This document shows positions 61,259-64,000 of a DNA stretch of 64,000 bases, piece by piece. The DNA lies in the NCBI RefSeq assembly GCF_000002985.6, contig NC_003284.9:9238001-9302000 (forward strand). The letters run 5' to 3'. Made by a program: the position numbers and the translations under genes. Positions within the stretch are counted from its first letter, which is position 1. Each line of letters starts with the position of its first letter. This stretch comes from Caenorhabditis elegans (taxonomy: Eukaryota; Nematoda; Chromadorea; Rhabditida; Rhabditidae). Under the pieces are notes generated by a model. The model did not search any database. It saw only the letters and a list, made by a program, of their open reading frames with translations, and was not told the origin of the DNA.

Positions 61259-62086
61259 ATGCCGTTCAGTGTAACGAAGTTTTCTCTAATCTTCGTTGCA
61301 CTTCTCCTTGCTGAGGCTCTTGGTTAGTGAATTAGGGTTATTATTCTAGAAATGCTCTTGTAGGAATTTATTATATTCTAGTTGCTCAAAGCTCACAATT
61401 GGAATCTGTCACTCGGAAGCCAAAACCATTTTTCTTGGTGAAAAAGTCAATGTTGGTTGGAATGAGTGAAACCACTGAAGAAGTATGCCAAACAGTGGTT
61501 CTTCATAACTATGAACCAGTGTATGGACATTGTGAGCTTTAACAAAACGTTTATAGGTTATTTTGAAGTTTACAGTGATCAACGGAAGCCTTGTGGAAAT
61601 TCTGCAAGCCAGTGGTCACAAATTTTCAAAAACACATGTTCAATGTCTTGAAGAGGACCGTCCGTCTTGTCACGGCGTCAAAGATGACATGTGAATATGA
61701 TATATATAGCATAAACAGAGGAATATTATTCAGGTATATTAGCGAGTGCGTAACAGTGTACGAAAATGCAAACACAATGGTCCGACTCTTCAACTCATTT
61801 GGACCGTACAGATTAGGAACGATTCGGGTAAGAATATCGTTATTTCTTTTTTTTTATACTAAAAATCTAGAATATGAAGACATCAGATTACAAATAATAA
61901 TAATAATATTACCAGAAAAAAATCGGAATAGATTTTCCAATCTATGCACGTTCAAACATTACATTTTGTTGATTTTATAATGATACAAGTCAGAACAAAT
62001 TTCAGATCCCGATCCTTTGCGAATGTCGTCTGAGACGCCAGTATCGTGACTTTGAACGTCCTGGAGACGACGACGATGATGTTTGA
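61259..62086 (+). CDS. secreted cysteine-rich protein, possibly a cystine-knot growth factor
   Basis: Five exons join in phase: 61259-61322, 61382-61531, 61576-61690, 61734-61827 and 62006-62086, for 167 residues. It starts with a signal peptide (MPFSVTKFSLIFVALLLAEA). The mature chain has seven cysteines: EEVCQTVV, VQCLEEDRPSCHGV, SECVTVYE and IPILCECRLRR. The spacing, with a late IPxxCxC, resembles secreted cystine-knot factors of the NGF, Spaetzle or PDGF/IL-17 type, though no family signature is exact and one cysteine is left unpaired in a three-disulphide knot, as in dimeric factors. The tail is very acidic (GDDDDDV). Two introns are only 43-44 bases. If the assignment is right it would be an extracellular ligand; that is inference. 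Confidence 0.85.
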
Positions 62087-64000
62087 ATGAATATACTACG
62101 TTGTGAGATTTTTCGATGTTCTAATGAAATATATTAATTTTGAATAAATTCAGAAATATGTTGCAAGGTCAGACAAAATATTAGTTTCTGGATAAAATTT
62201 ATTAAGATTTGTTTTTCAACAGGAAGCTTATGCAACAAGATACTTATTATACTATCTTATGTAACAAAAGGCTTACTATCCTCAATTTGATTTTATGTTT
62301 AAAGTTCCTTGTAGTATGTTTGGCAAGTTCGATTTTGCAAAAATTGTTATCTCATCACGCGACTTTTCGATTTAACGCTCTATTCTATCAACAAATGTTC
62401 CTTTTGATTTCCAAACGTTTGTTTCATTAAACCAGTTGCAAATGTGTCAACTCCGACACCTTCGTAGTACACTGACAACAATTGATTAGTTATCCAGAAG
62501 CCAATCGAAGTGGTAGGACAAACTAAGCGCGCACGCCACCAGACTCTTTGACCACCTGACCGCTCATACGACCCAATGGCGAGAATCGTCTGCGGATAAT
62601 TGGGACGGATAAGAGCGGAAGCGTTGACCAGTAGTCATACGCCACAAAGAGGTGTAAACGGACGACGACGCGAGGACCACTGACAACTCGTTTGGTGGTA
62701 TGAAAAGGAGAAGATGGAGCGGATGATGGGAAGAGGACACATTGGTGTAACATTGATACTCACACCTCTCATTCCGTTCTACTCTATCTAGTACTATCTA
62801 GTAGGTATTACTTGATGTCTTGAGTTGAAAAAAAAACAAGATCAACGGAGTTGTTGATTGTGTTGCTTTCCCTAATCTTTGATTCGTTTTCAATTGTTTG
62901 GCACAAAAACGTCCATCAAGCTTTGTTGTATTTTTCTACAACAACTAGACATTTTACGGACAGTATATATATTTTTCAAAGGCGTAGAATACGTTTTTGA
63001 AGTATGCAAAGATACTTTTAGCGCGTAGCTTTGCAAATTTCTGAGAATAAAAGTTGTTCAAAAAGTAAAACAGTTATCAGTTGTTCAAAAAGTAAAACAG
63101 TTATCATATGGATTGTGCCTTGCTTTTTTTGTGTATACGACACTGAAATTGAATTGACGGAGTATTAATGATTGACATACTTGTCTATTCAAAAATTGAA
63201 TGAACGCAATTATGAAAAAAAGTCAAATGGTCAAAATGGTTCCTTTAAGGTTACCAATTTTAAACTCTCTCTCTCAGTCAGATTTGTCCATTTTTTCATC
63301 TACATAATTACTTCATTGCTCCTCCTGAACTCTATTATTTTCACGAAAAACCCTCTTAATTTCCGAAGACCATCAAAAACATATAAATCTCAAATGACCG
63401 AATCATCCTCTCATTTCTCAGTTGTTAACACACCTATGTGTTACCTTGTGTTAGCTGGCACCTTTTGACACATGTTCCGTCCTTGATTAAGCTCGGATAA
63501 AAGTTCTTGATACCAATTGTACTTTGGGAAAGTTTCATTAAAATGTATGTGTAATATCTGTCTTGATTGGTTCCTGTTCATACACACCGCTGTTCTTTTA
63601 GATAATGAAGATGTATCTATCTTCTCAACTTGATTTTTAAAGAACGTAGTCATTATGTTCTTTTTTTGTAACCTCTAACCTTTTGTTGTCTCATTCTCGA
63701 GATTGGAAAAAAGTATCGAAAATTTGCCAACAAATCTAAGTTTTTGAAACAAGTTCCACGTTAGAAACTCATCACCAACAATAACAAATTTCTTCTTTTC
63801 ACCCAATCCGCCACATTTTGACATGCGCTCAGTATGACAAGCTTAAAAGAAAAACACGAGTAGCATTCTGAAACGAGGATTGAACGTACGGATTGCTATA
63901 ACAAGTTTGATCAAGAGCAGAGACTCTATATCTCCTGCTTATCTCTCGACAATGGTGTCCGTCCACCGGCAGAATGAGAAGAAGCATTTGTCGGGGAAGA
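62087..64000. other. intergenic sequence to the right edge
   Basis: AT-rich DNA apart from a less AT-rich, promoter-like stretch at 62520-62760 with open frames on both strands. A tandem repeat lies at 63052-63105. No gene is supported. Confidence 0.5.
63052..63105. repeat. 27-bp perfect tandem duplication
   Basis: Two identical adjacent 27-base units (63052-63078 and 63079-63105), each starting AGTTGTTCAAAAAG and ending CAGTTATC. Non-coding. Confidence 0.95.

Noticed and set aside
62523..62753. Minus-strand open frame of 76 codons.
   Set aside because: Biased composition in a less AT-rich stretch; no splice sites or family resemblance.
1..64000. CRISPR arrays, bacterial operons, phage genes or rRNA.
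   Set aside because: None seen; all genes have spliceosomal introns and nematode features.

Overview
The window is nematode nuclear DNA, almost certainly Caenorhabditis. It is AT-rich, and its many short introns end in TTTTCAG-type acceptors. Several first coding exons sit just behind such an acceptor, as expected for SL1 trans-splicing. The encoded proteins (GPA-12 Galpha, transthyretin-like protein, GnT-I, FLVCR-like MFS, nematode RING proteins) fit a worm. From memory only, unverified, the gene order resembles C. elegans chromosome X around gpa-12 and gly-13. No gene is prokaryotic or viral.

Layout, left to right. 1-4.3 kb: a tRNA-Ala(AGC) and the 5' part of a minus-strand nicotinic-receptor-type channel whose Cys loop and membrane segments were not found and probably lie beyond the left edge. 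9.0-10.9 kb: gpa-12 (+), complete in eight exons. 11.3-12.8 kb: a 1.5-kb element with about 50-bp terminal inverted repeats that encloses its own spliced gene. 14.0-17.5 kb: a single-pass membrane protein (+) whose last exon carries a duplicated splice acceptor. 18.0-19.5 kb: a minus-strand secreted-protein gene one base out of frame. 20.0-23.1 kb (+) and 24.6-26.3 kb (-): two small genes, apparently diverged paralogues facing tail to tail; an intron of the first holds a 720-bp hairpin repeat.

26.3-31 kb is mostly empty, with a possible LIM-domain relic. 31.1-32.8 kb: an FLVCR/SLC49-type transporter (-). 35.8-38.2 kb: a RING-finger gene (-) with an in-frame stop, partly copied in an inverted duplication around a spacer with E2F-like sites; a complete paralogous RING gene (+) lies at 41 kb. 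43-48 kb: a small predicted gene, a repeat element with inverted ends, a poly-C tract and a short basic-protein relic. 53.7-55.3 kb: a multi-pass membrane protein (+). 56.0-58.6 kb: N-acetylglucosaminyltransferase I (probably gly-13, -), with a GC-AG intron and an opposite-strand two-exon mini-gene threaded through its 3' end. 59-62 kb: a transthyretin-like secreted protein (-), a small gene relic (-), and a secreted cystine-rich protein with growth-factor-like spacing (+). The remainder is intergenic.

The genes do not form one pathway. They are independently transcribed neighbours linked by local duplication (RING genes; the 20/24-kb pair) and by repeat insertion. Exon models were built by hand from splice signals and reading-frame continuity; coordinates may be off by a base or two.
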